Shown here: positions 1 to 11,269 of the stretch, piece after piece
Layout: each line of letters starts with the position of its first letter
Numbering within the stretch: the stretch's first letter is position 1
Source of the DNA: Saccoglossus kowalevskii
Taxonomy: Eukaryota > Hemichordata > Enteropneusta > Harrimaniidae
Assembly: GCF_000003605.2 (NCBI RefSeq)
Contig: NW_003135547.1
Location: forward strand, 1-21,248
Length of the DNA stretch: 21,248 bases
Direction of reading: 5' to 3'
Translations under genes and position numbers: made by a program
The notes under the pieces: generated by a model
Seen by the model: only the letters and a program-made list of their open reading frames with translations
Told to the model about the DNA's origin: nothing
Databases searched by the model: none

Positions 1-470
1 GACATACACATATATTATTGTGAATGACGCCACACCCTGATTAGAGGACTTGAATACAACTTGGAAATACACATGTAATATTGTCAATGACGTCACACCC
101 TGAATAGATGACTCGAATGAAATGTGGACATACACTTGTATTATTGTCAATGACGCCACATGCTGATTAGAGGACTTGAATAAAACTTGAACATACACAT
201 GTATTATTGTCAATGACGTCACATCCTGAACAGAAGACTGAAATGGAGCTTTGACATACTCATGTACTATTGTCAATGACGTCACATCCTGAATAGAGGA
301 CTTTAATAAAACTTGGACATACACATGTATTATTGTCAATGACGTCACACCCTGAATAGAGAACTGGAACGAAACGTGGACATACACATGTATTATTGTC
401 AATGACGCCACATCCTGAATAGAGGACTTGAATAAAAATTGGACATACCCATGTATTATTGTCAATGACG
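1..470. repeat. Partial relative of duplication E at the window start
   Basis: The opening bases share ACACATATATTATTG, GCCACATGCTGATTAGAGG and the CAGAAGACTGAAATGG marker with 3776-4310 and with 20272-20807. It lacks one monomer present in those copies just before the marker at 252. Its right-hand part then drifts into another arrangement that resembles 5.64-5.88 kb, sharing GTGGAAATATACATG. Confidence 0.7.
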
Positions 471-639
471 TCACATACTGAATAGAGGACTTGAATAAAA
501 CTTGGACATACACATGTATTATTGTCAATGACGTCACACCCTGAATAGAGAACTGGAATGAAACGTGGAAATATACATGTATTATTGTCAATGACGTCAC
601 ATCCTGATTAGAGGACTTGAATAAAACTTGGACATACAC

Positions 640-846
640 ATGCATTATGTCAATGACGTCACATACTGAATAGAGGACTTGAATAAAACTTGGACATACA
701 CATGTATTATTTTCAATGACGTCACATACTGAATAGAGGACTTGAATAAAACGTGGACATACACATGTACTATTGTCAATGATGTCACATCCTGATAGAG
801 GACTTGAATAAAACTTGGACATACACATGTATATTGTCATGACGTC
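640..846. repeat. Indel-rich patch of degraded monomers
   Basis: Four of the 14 net single-base losses of the window fall here: GCATTATGTCAATG (641), CCTGATAGAGG (791) and two in TGTATATTGTCATGACG (828-844). The interval between markers at 252 and 1067 is consequently 13 monomers minus four bases. Confidence 0.75.
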
Positions 847-1044
847 ACACCCTGAATAAAGAACTGGAATACAACTTATAAATACACATGTAATATTGTC
901 AATGACGTCACACCCTGAATAGATGACTCGAATGAAACGTGGATATACACTTGTATTATTGTCAATGACGCCAAATACTGAATAGAGGACTTGAATAAAA
1001 CTTGGACATACTCATGTATTATTGTCAATGACGTCACATCCTGA

Positions 1045-1070
1045 ACAGAGGACTGAAATGGAGCTTCGAA
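1045..1070. repeat. Marker monomer motif, representative of 30 copies
   Basis: A distinctive subtype replaces the usual GGACTTGAATAAAACTTG with GGACTGAAATGGAGCTT followed by C or T and GA. The base before that GA lies at 252, 1067, 1886, 2515, 3019, 3712, 4090, 4783, 5602, 6295, 6862, 7491, 7680, 8310, 9568, 10576, 11332, 11962, 12466, 13411, 14543, 15362, 16432, 16999, 17629, 18699, 19266, 19644, 20209 and 20587. Spacings are 3 to 20 whole monomers apart from single-base losses. The next monomer usually has TGTACTATTG in place of TGTATTATTG. Confidence 0.85.
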
Positions 1071-1149
1071 TTACACATGTACTATTGTCAATGACGTCAC
1101 ATCCTGAATAGAGGACTTTAATAAAACTTGGACATACACATGTATTATT

Positions 1150-1163
1150 GTCGAAGAAGTCAC
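1150..1163. repeat. Mutated palindrome variant GTCGAAGAAGTCAC (six copies)
   Basis: Three substitutions within six bases turn GTCAATGACGTCAC into GTCGAAGAAGTCAC and remove the TGACGTCA site. The variant occurs at 1150, 6945, 10659, 14626, 17082 and 19349, each time 83 bases after a marker. It is a shared derived state that tags one higher-order block. Confidence 0.85.
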
Positions 1164-3662
1164 ATCCTGAATAGTGGACTTGAATACAACTTGGAAATAC
1201 TCATGTAATATTGTCAATGACGCCACACCCTGAATAGATGACTTGAATAAAAATTGGACATACCCATGTATTATTGTCAATGACGTCACATACTGAATAG
1301 AGGACTTGAATAAAACTTGGACATACACATGTATTATTGTCAATGACGTCACACCCTGAATAGAGGACTGGAATGAAACGTGGACATACACATGTATTAT
1401 TGTCAATGACGTCACATCCTGAATAGAGGACTTGAATAAAACTTGGACATACACATGTATTATTGTCAATGACTTCACACCCTGAATAGAGAACTGGAAT
1501 ACAACTTGGAAATACACATGTAATATTGTCAATGACGTCACACCCTGAATAGATGACTCGAATGTAACGTGGATATACACTTGTATTATTGTCAATGACG
1601 CCACATACTGAATAGAGGACTTGAATAAAACGTGGACATACACATGTATTATTGTCAATGACGTCACATCCTGAATAGTGGACTTGAATACAACTTGGAA
1701 ATACACATGTAATATTGTCACTGACGTCACACCCTGAATAGATGACTCGAATGTAACGTGGATATACACTTGTATTATTGTCAATGACGCCACATACTGA
1801 ATAGAGGACTTGAATAAAACTTGGACATACTCATGTATTATTGTCAATGACGTCACATCCTGAACAGAGGACTGAAATGGAGCTTCGACTTACACATGTA
1901 CTATTGTCAATGACGTCACATCCTGAATAGAGGACTTTAATAAACTTGGACATACACATGTATTATTGTCAATGACGTCACACCCTGAATAGAGGACTGG
2001 AATGAAACGTGGACATACACATGTATTATTGTCAATGATGTCACATCTTGAATAGAGGACTTGAATAAAACTTGGACATACACAGGTATTATTGTCAATG
2101 ACGTCACACCCTGAATAGAGAACTGGAATACAACTTGGAAATACACATGTAATATTGTCAATGACGTCACACCCTGAATAGATGACTCGAATGAAACGTG
2201 GATATACACTTGTATTATTGTCAATGACGCCACATACTGAAAAGAGGACTTGAATAAAACGTGGACATACACATGTATTATTGTCAATGACGTCACATCC
2301 TGAATAGTGGACTTGAATACAACTTGGAAATACACATGTAATATTGTCACTGACGTCACACCCTGAATAGATGACTCGAATGTAACGTGGACATACACTT
2401 GTATTATTGTCAATGACGCCACATACTGAATAGAGGACTTGAATAAAACTTGGACATACTCATGTATTATTGTCAATGACGTCACATCCTGAACAGAGGA
2501 CTGAAATGGAGCATCGACTTACACATGTACTATTGTCAATCACGTCACATCCTGAATAGAGGACTTTAATAAAACATGGACATACACATGTATTATTGTC
2601 AATGACGTCACATCCTGAATAGTGGACTTGAATACAACTTGGAAATACACATGTAATATTGTCACTGACGTCACACCCTGAATAGATGACTCGAATGAAA
2701 CGTGGATATACACTTGTATTATTGTCAATGACGCCACATACTGAATAGAGGACTTGAATAAAACGTGGACATACACATGTATTATTGTCAATGACGTCAC
2801 ATCCTGAATAGTGGACTTGAATACAACTTGGAAATACACATGTAATATTGTCACTGACGTCACACCCTGAATAGATGACTCGAATGTAACGTGGACATAC
2901 ACTTGTATTATTGTCAATGACGCCACATACTGAATAGAGGACTTGAATAAAACTTGGACATACTCATGTATTATTGTCAATGACGTCACATCCTGAACAG
3001 AGGACTGAAATGGAGCTTCGACTTACACATGTACTATTGTCAATGACGTCACATCCTGAATAGAGGACTTTAATAAAACTTGGACATACACATGTATTAT
3101 TGTCAATGACGTCACACCCTGAATAGAGAACTGGAATGAAACGTGGACATACACATGTATTATTGTCAATGACGCCACACCCTGAATAGAGGACTTGAAT
3201 AAAAATTGGACATACCCATGTATTATTCTCAATGACGTCACATACTGAATAGAGGACTTGAATAAAACTTGGACATACACATGTATTATTGTCAATGACG
3301 TCACACCCTGAATAGAGGACTGGAATGAAACGTGGACATACACATGTATTATTGTCAATGATGTCACATCTTGAATAGAGGACTTGAATAAAACTTGGAC
3401 ATACACATGTATTATTGTCAATGACGTCACATACTGAATAGAGGACTTGAATACAACTTGGAAATACACATGTAATATTGTCAATGACGTCACACCCTGA
3501 ATAGATGACTCGAATGAAATGTGGACATACACTTGTATTATTGTCAATGACGCCACATACTGATTAGAGGACTTGAATAACACTTGGACATACACATGTA
3601 TTATTGTCAATGACGTCACATACTAAATAGAGGACTTGAATAAAACTTGGACATACACATGT

Positions 3663-4752
3663 ATTATTGTCAATGACGTCACATCCCGAACAGAAGACTG
3701 AAATGGAGCTTTGACATACCCATGTACTATTGTCAATGACGTCACACCCTGAATAGAGAACTGGAATGAAACGTGGACATACACATATATTATTGTCAAT
3801 GACGCCACACCCTGAATAGAGGACTTGAATACAACTTGGAAATACACATGTAATATTGTCAATGACGTCACACCCTGAATAGATGACTCGAATGAAATGT
3901 GGACATACACTTGTATTATTGTCAATGACGCCACATGCTGATTAGAGGACTTGAATAAAACTTGAACATACACATGTATTATTGTCAATGACGTCACATA
4001 CTGAATAGAGGACTTGAATAAAACTTGGACATACACATGTATTATTGTCAATGACGTCACATCCTGAACAGAAGACTGAAATGGAGCTTTGACATACTCA
4101 TGTACTATTGTCAATGACGTCACATCCTGAATAGAGGACTTTAATAAAACTTGGATATACACATGTATTATTGTCAATGACGTCACACCCTGAATAGAGA
4201 ACTGGAACGAAACGTGGACATACACATGTATTATTGTCAATGACGCCACACCCTGAATAGAGGACTTGAATAAAAATTGGACATACCCATGTATTATTGT
4301 CAATGACGTCACACCCTGAATAGAGAACTGGAATGAAACGTTGACATACACATGTATTCTTGTCAATGACGCCACATCCTGAATAGAGGACTTGAATAAA
4401 AATTGGACATACCCAAGTATTATTGTCAATGACGTCACATACTGAATAGAGGACTTGAATAAAACTTGGACATACACATGTATTATTGTCAATGACGTCA
4501 CATCCTGAATAGAGGACTGGAATTAAACTTGGAAATACACATGTATTATTGTCAATGACGTGACATCCTGAATAGAGGACTTGAATAAAACTTGGACATA
4601 CACATGTATTATTGTCAATGACGTCACATACTGAATAGAGGACTTGAATAAAACTTGGACATACACATCTATTATTGTTAATGACGTGACATCCTGAATG
4701 GAGGACTTGAATAAAACTTGGACATACACATGTATTATTTTCAATGACGTCA
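3663..4752. repeat. Long-range duplication E, copy 1
   Basis: This matches 20160-21248 with an offset of 16,496-16,497 and no length change. Shared rare signatures include CACATCCCGAACAGAAGAC, TATTCTTGTC, ACCCAAGTATTATTG, AATGACGTGACATCC and CTGAATGGAGGAC. By eye I saw only a few substitutions, such as GGAGCT against TGAGCT at the marker. A shorter relative opens the window (bases 1 to about 470, one monomer shorter), and another partial relative lies at about 7.5-8.5 kb. This indicates repeated copying of one kilobase segment. Confidence 0.85.
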
Positions 4753-5760
4753 CATCCTGAACAGAGGACTGAAATGGAGCTTTGAAATACACATGTATTA
4801 TTGTCAATGACGTCACACCCTGAATAGATGACTCGAATGAAACGTACACATACACATGTATTTTTGTCAATGACACCACACCCTGAATAGAGGACTTGAA
4901 TAAAAATTGGAAATACCCATGTATTATTGTCAATGACGTCACATACTGAATAGACGACTTGAATACAACTTGGACATACACATGTAATATTTTCTATGAC
5001 GTCACACCCTGAATAGATGACTCGAATGAAACATGGACATACACATGTATTTTTGTCAATAACGCCACATATTGAATAGAGGACTTGAATTAAACTTGGA
5101 CATACACATGTATTATTGTCAATGACGTCACATACTGAATAGAGGACTTGAATACAACTTGGACATACACATGTAATATTTTCTATGACGTCACACCCTG
5201 AATAGATGACTCGAATGAAACATGGACATACACATGTATTTTTGTCAATAACGCCACATACTGAATAGAGGACTTGAATAAAACTTGGACATACACATGT
5301 ATTATTGTCAATGACGTCACATACTGAATAGAGGACTTGAATAAAACTTGGACATACACATGTATTATTTGCAATGACGTCACATCCTGAATAGAGGACT
5401 CGAATGAAACGTGGACATACACATGTATTATTGTCAATGACGTCACACCCTTAATAGAGGACTTGAATAAAAAATGGAGATACACATGTATTATTGTCAA
5501 TGACGTCACATACTGAATAGAGGACTTGAATAAAACGTGGACATACACATGTATTTTTGTCAATGACGTCACATCCTGAACAGAGGACTGAAATGGAGCT
5601 TTGACATACACATGTACTATTGTCAATGACGTCACATCCTGAATAGAGTACTTGAATAAAACTTGGACATACACATGTATTATTGTCAATGACGTCACAC
5701 CCTGAATAGAGAACTGGAATGAAACGTGGAAATATACATGTATTATTGTCAATGACGTCA

Positions 5761-6862
5761 CATCCTGAATAGAGGACTTGAATAAAACTTGGACATACAC
5801 ATGCATTATTGTCAATGACGTCACATACTGAATAGAGGACTTGAATAAAACTTGGACATACACATGTATTATTTTCAATGACGTCACATACTGAATAGAT
5901 GACTCGAACAAAACGTGGATATATACTTGTATTATTGTCAATGACGCCACATACTAAATAGAGGACTTGAATAAAACGTGGACATACACATGTATTATTG
6001 TCAATGACGTCACATCCTGAATAGTGGACTTGAATACAACTAGGAAATACACATGTAATATTGTCACTGACGTCACACCCTGAATAGATGACTCGAATGA
6101 AACGTGGACATACACTTGTATTATTGTCAATGACGCCACATACTGAATAGTGGACTTGAATAAAACTTGGACAAACAAATGTATTATTGTCAATGACGTC
6201 ACATACTGAATTGAGGACTTGAATAAAACTTGGACATACACATGTATTGTTGTCAATGACGTCACATCCTGAACAGAGGACTGAAATGGAGCTTTGACTT
6301 ACACATGTACTATTGTCAATGACGTCACATCCTGAATAGAGGACTGGAATGAAACGTGGACATACACATGTATTATTGTCAATGACGACACACCCTGAAT
6401 AGAGGACTTGAATAAAAATTGGACATACCCATGTATTATTGTCAATGACGTCACATACTGAATAGAGGACTTGAATAAAACTTGGACATACACATGCATT
6501 ATTGTCAATGACGTCACACCCTGAATAGAGGACTGGAATGAAACGTGGACATACACATGTATTATTGTCAATGATGTCACATCCTGAATAGAGGACTTGA
6601 ATAAAAGTTGGACATACACATGTATTATTGTCAATGACGTCACACCCTGAATAAAGAACTGGAATACAACTTATAAATACACATGTAATATTGTCAATGA
6701 CGTCACACCCTGAATAGATGACTCGAATGAAACGTGGATATACACTTGTATTATTGTCAATGACGCCAAATACTGAATAGAGGACTTGAATAAAACTTGG
6801 ACATACTCATGTATTATTGTCAATGACGTCACATCCTGAACAGAGGACTGAAATGGAGCTTC
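5761..6862. repeat. Triplicated block C, copy 1
   Basis: This block recurs at 15899-16999 and 18166-19266. All three share private markers: GATATATACTTG, AACTAGGAAATAC, GGACAAACAAATG, GTATTGTTGTCAATG and GACGACACACCC. The spacing between the two markers at its end is nine monomers (567 bp) in every copy. Copy 1 lacks the single-base deletion near 15945 that is shared by copies 2 and 3, so those two are the closer pair. Copy 1 has its own changes, such as TACTAAATAG at 5953 and GAATAAAGAACTGG at 6648. Confidence 0.85.
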
Positions 6863-7021
6863 GAATTACACATGTACTATTGTCAATGACGTCACATCCT
6901 GAATAGAGGACTTTAATAAAACTTGGACATACACATGTATTATTGTCGAAGAAGTCACATCCTGAATAGTGGACTTGAATACAACTTGGACATACTCATG
7001 TAATATTGTCAATGACGCCAC

Positions 7022-7409
7022 ACCCTTAATAGATGACTTGAATAAAAATGGAGATACACATGTATTATTGTCAATGACGTCACACCCTGAATAGAGAACT
7101 GGAATACAACTTATAAATACACATGTAATATTGTCAATGACGCCACACTCTGAATAGATGACTCGAATGAAACGTGGATATACGCTTGTATTATTGTCAA
7201 TGACGCCACATACTGAATAGAGGACTTGAATAAAACTTGGACATACACATGCATTATTGTCAATGACGTCACACCCTGAATAGAGGACTGGAATGAAACG
7301 TGGACATACACATGTATTATTGTCAATGATGTCACATCCTGAATAGAGGACTTGAATAAAACTTGGACATACACATGTATTATTGTCAATGACGTCACAT
7401 CCTGAATAG
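7022..7409. repeat. Duplication B, copy 1 (about 388 bp)
   Basis: This matches 9162-9549 at an offset of 2140 bp. I found one mismatch over 388 bp (T at 7034, G at 9174). Shared rare features are CACCCTTAATAGA, the one-base-short AATAAAAATGGAGATAC, CACACTCTGAATAG and TATACGCTTG. Sequence on both sides is different, so the match ends abruptly. Confidence 0.9.
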
Positions 7410-8309
7410 TGGACTTGAATACAACTTGGAAATACACATGTAATATTGTCACTGACGTCACACCCTGAATAGAGGACTGAAATGGAGCTTTGACTTACAC
7501 ATGTATTATTGTCAATGACGCCACATACTGATTAGAGGACTTGAATAAAACTTGAACATACACATGTACTATTGTCAATGACGTCACATACTGAATAGAG
7601 GACTTGAATAAAACTTGGACATACACATGTATTATTGTCAATGACGTCACATCTTGAACAGAAGACTGAAATGGAGCTTTGACATACTCATGTACTATTG
7701 TCAATGACGTCACATCCTAAATGGAGGACTTTAATAAAACTTGGACATACACATGTATTATTGTCAATGACGTCACACCCTGAATAGAGAACTGGAATGA
7801 ATCGTGGACATACACATGTATTATTGTCAATGACGCCACACCCTGAATAGAGGACTTGAATAAAAATTGGACATACCCATGTATTATTGTCAATGACGTC
7901 ACACCCTGAATAGAGAACTGGAATGAAACGTGGACATACACATGTATTATTGTCAATGACGCCACACCCTGAATAGAGGACTTGAATAAAAATTGGACAT
8001 ACCCATGTATTATTGTCAATGACGTCACATACTGAATAGAGGACTTGAATAAAACTTGGACATACACATGTATTATTGTCAATGAGGTCACATCCTGAAT
8101 AGAGGACTGGAATTAAACTTGGACATACACATGTATTATTGTCAATGACGTCACATACTGAATAGAGGACTTGAATAAAACTTGGACATACACATCTATT
8201 ATTGTTAATGACGTGACATCCTGAATAGAGGACTTGAATAAAACTTGGACATACACATGTATTATTTTCAATGACGTCACATCCTTAACAGAGGACTGAA
8301 ATGGAGCTT

Positions 8310-9568
8310 TGAAATACACATGTATTATTGTCAATGACGTCACACCCTGAATAGATGACTCGAATGAAACGTAGACATACACATGTATTTTTGTCAATGA
8401 CACCACACCCTGAATAGAGGACTTGAATAAAAATTGGACATACCCATGTATTATTGTCAATGACGTCACATACTGAATAGAGGACTTGAATACAACTTGG
8501 ACATACACATGTAATATTGTCTATGACGTCACACCCTGAATAGATGACTCGAATGAAACATGGACATACACATGTATTTTTGTCAATAACGCCACATACT
8601 GAATAGAGGACTTGAATAAAACTTGGACATACACATGTATTATTGTCAATGACGTCACATGCTGAATAGAGGACTTGAAGAAAACTTGGACATACACATG
8701 TATTATTGGCAAGGACGTCACATCCTGAATAGAGGACTTGAATAAAACTTGGACATACACATGCATTATTGTCAATGACGTCACATACTGAATAGAGGAC
8801 TTGAATAAAACGTGGACATACACATGTACTATTGTCAATGACGTCACATCCTGAATAGAGGACTTGAATAAAACTTGGACATACACATGTATTATCGTCA
8901 ATGACGTCACACCCTGAATAGAGAACTGGAATACAACTTGAAAATACACATGTAATATTGTCAATGACGTCACACCCTGAATAGATTACTCGAATAAAAC
9001 GTGGATATACACTTGTATAGTGTCATTGACGCCACATACTGAATAGAGGACTTGAATAAAAATTGGAGATACACATGTATTATTGTCAATTACGTCACAT
9101 ACTGAATAGAGGACTCGAATGAAACGTGGACATACACATGTATTATTGTCAATGACGCCACACCCTTAATAGAGGACTTGAATAAAAATGGAGATACACA
9201 TGTATTATTGTCAATGACGTCACACCCTGAATAGAGAACTGGAATACAACTTATAAATACACATGTAATATTGTCAATGACGCCACACTCTGAATAGATG
9301 ACTCGAATGAAACGTGGATATACGCTTGTATTATTGTCAATGACGCCACATACTGAATAGAGGACTTGAATAAAACTTGGACATACACATGCATTATTGT
9401 CAATGACGTCACACCCTGAATAGAGGACTGGAATGAAACGTGGACATACACATGTATTATTGTCAATGATGTCACATCCTGAATAGAGGACTTGAATAAA
9501 ACTTGGACATACACATGTATTATTGTCAATGACGTCACATCCTGAATAGAGGACTGAAATGGAGCTTT
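8310..9568. repeat. Longest marker-free stretch (20 monomers)
   Basis: This is 20 monomers minus two bases between markers. It contains AACATGGACATAC with GTCAATAACGCC (about 8560-8590), unusual monomers with GAAGAAAACTTGG (8678) and ATTGGCAAGGACG (8705), and a degraded monomer with TTGTATAGTGTCATTGACG near 9012. The right-hand third is duplication B copy 2. Confidence 0.7.
9162..9549. repeat. Duplication B, copy 2 (about 388 bp)
   Basis: This is the partner of 7022-7409. At its right end the sequence switches directly to a marker monomer through AATAGAGGACTGAAATGG, whereas most markers read AACAGAGGACTGAAATGG. The right edge therefore looks like a recombination junction. Confidence 0.9.
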
Positions 9569-10852
9569 GACTTACACATGTACTATTGTCAATGACGTCA
9601 CATCCTGAATAGAGGACTTTAATAAAACTTGAACATACACATGTATTATTGTCAATGACGTCACACCCTGAATAGATGACTCGAATGAAACGTGGATATA
9701 CACTTGTATTATTGTCAATGACACCACATACTGAATAGAGGACTTGAATAAAACGTGGACATACACATGTATTATTGTCAATGACGTCACATCCTGAATA
9801 GAGGACTTGAATAAAAATTGGACATACCCATGTATTATTCTCAATGACGTCACATACTGAATAGAGGACTTGAATAAAACTTGGACATACACATGTATTA
9901 TTGTCAATGACGTCACACCCTGAATAGAGGACTGGAATGAAACGTGGACATACACATGTATTATTGTCAATGATGTCACATCTTGAATAGAGGACTTGAA
10001 TAAAACTTGGACATACACATGTATTATTGTCAATGACGTCACATACTGAATAGAGGACTTGAATAAAACGTGGACATACACATGTACTATTGTCAATGAC
10101 GTCACATCCTGAATAGAGGACTTGAATAAAACTTGGACATACACAGGTATTATTGTCAATGACGTCACACCCTGAATAGAGAACTGGAATACAACTTGGA
10201 AATACACATGTAATATTGTCAATGACGTCACACCCTGAATAGATGACTCGAATGAAACGTGGATATACACTTGTATTATTGTCAATGACGCCACATACTG
10301 AATAGAGGACTTGAATAAAACGTGTACATACACATGTATTATTGTCAATGACGTCACATCCTGAATAGTGGACTTGAATACAACTTGGAAATACACATGT
10401 AATATTGTCACTGACGTCACACCCTGAATAGATGACTCGAATGTAACGTGGACATACACTTGTATTATTGTCAATGACGCCACATACTGAATAGAGGACT
10501 TGAATAAAACTTGGACATACTCATGTATTATTGTCAATGACGTCACATCCTGAACAGAGGACTGAAATGGAGCTTCGACTTACACATGTACTATTGTCAA
10601 TGACGTCACATCCTGAATAGAGGACTTTAATAAAACTTGGACATACACATGTATTATTGTCGAAGAAGTCACATCCTGAATAGTGGACTTGAATACAACT
10701 TGGAAATACTCATGTAATATTGTCAATGACGCCACACCCTGAATAGATGACTTGAATAAAACTTGGACATACACATGTATTATTGTCAATGACGTCACAC
10801 CCTGAATAGAGGACTGGAATGAAACGTGGACATACACATGTATTATTGTCAA

Positions 10853-10860
10853 TGACGTCA
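10853..10860. promoter_or_regulatory. TGACGTCA palindrome (CRE/ATF-type site), one per intact monomer
   Basis: The 8-bp perfect palindrome TGACGTCA lies at monomer positions 25-32. It equals the published consensus for CREB/ATF-family bZIP proteins. In the 12-monomer block 10577-11332, 7 of 12 monomers keep it intact; the others read TGACGCCA, GAAGTCAC or TGACTTCA. The same motif recurs throughout the window at 63-bp multiples. The motif is certain as sequence. Whether any protein binds it in this array is unknown, and a fixed 8-mer in a satellite may be chance. Confidence 0.3.
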
Positions 10861-10880
10861 CATCCTGAATAGAGGACTTG

Positions 10881-10886
10881 AATAAA
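10881..10886 (+). other. AATAAA hexamer, recurring in most plus-strand monomers
   Basis: AATAAA at monomer positions 53-58 matches the canonical polyadenylation hexamer. It recurs in all monomers ending GAATAAAAC, while subtypes ending AATGAAACGTG, AATACAACTTG or AATGGAGCTT lack it. A TGTATTATTGT stretch follows about 25 bases downstream. I did not see TTTATT on the plus strand, so the minus strand appears to lack the hexamer. This is a motif observation only; there is no evidence of a transcript. Confidence 0.2.
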
Positions 10887-10891
10887 ACTTG

Positions 10892-11269
10892 GACATACAC
10901 ATGTATTATTGTCAATGACTTCACACCCTGAATAGAGAACTGGAATACAACTTGGAAATACACATGTAATATTGTCAATGACGTCACACCCTGAATAGAT
11001 GACTCGAATGTAACGTGGATATACACTTGTATTATTGTCAATGACGCCACATACTGAATAGAGGACTTTAATAAAACGTGGACATACACATGTATTATTG
11101 TCAATGACGTCACATCCTGAATAGTGGACTTGAATACAACTTGGAAATACACATGTAATATTGTCACTGACGTCACACCCTGAATAGATGACTCGAATGT
11201 AACGTGGATATACACTTGTATTATTGTCAATGACGCCACATACTGAATAGAGGACTTGAATAAAACTTG
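10892..11269. repeat. Two tandem 189-bp trimer cassettes
   Basis: Monomers 10892-11080 and 11081-11269 form two consecutive three-monomer cassettes. Each has a first monomer ending AATACAACTTG, a second monomer starting GAAATACACATGTAATATTG and containing GATGACTCGAATG, and a third with ACACTTGTATTATTG and TGACGCCACATACTG. I count about eight differences between the two cassettes over 189 bp. The same three-part order recurs across the window, for example around 2116-2480 and 12052-12385, so the trimer is an intermediate repeat level between the 63-bp unit and the kilobase blocks. Confidence 0.8.

Larger units (their letters stand above)
975..3451. repeat. Long-range duplication A, copy 1
   Basis: This stretch matches 10484-12898 in order of monomer subtypes and nearly base for base. 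The marker spacing is 13, 10 and 8 monomers here and 12, 10 and 8 in the other copy. The offset is 9509 before and 9446-9447 after a one-monomer (63-bp) difference within the first interval. A one-base deletion near 1943 is private to this copy. Similarity falls to array background left of about 975 and right of 3451. A short patch at about 2600-2690 differs and looks converted. Confidence 0.85.
10829..10891. repeat. Consensus-type 63-bp monomer (reference copy)
   Basis: This copy carries the commonest base at each variable position and serves as the coordinate reference. It starts GACATACACATG and ends GAATAAAACTTG. Landmarks by monomer position are the ACATGT palindrome at 8-13, the nested dyad ATTGTCAATGACGTCA at 17-32, and AATAAA at 53-58. 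GC is 22 of 63. It has one CpG, at the centre of TGACGTCA. Read on the minus strand it is open in two of three frames; all three plus-strand frames contain a stop. Confidence 0.9.

Noticed and set aside
90-130. RNA polymerase III B box (TTCGAAT-like) in the GACTCGAATG subtype
   Set aside because: Only the TCGAAT core matches and no A box or terminator is found at a suitable distance.
1056-1075. CENP-B box
   Set aside because: TTCG followed by an A five bases later is present near the marker, but the CGGG part of the consensus is absent, so there is no real match.
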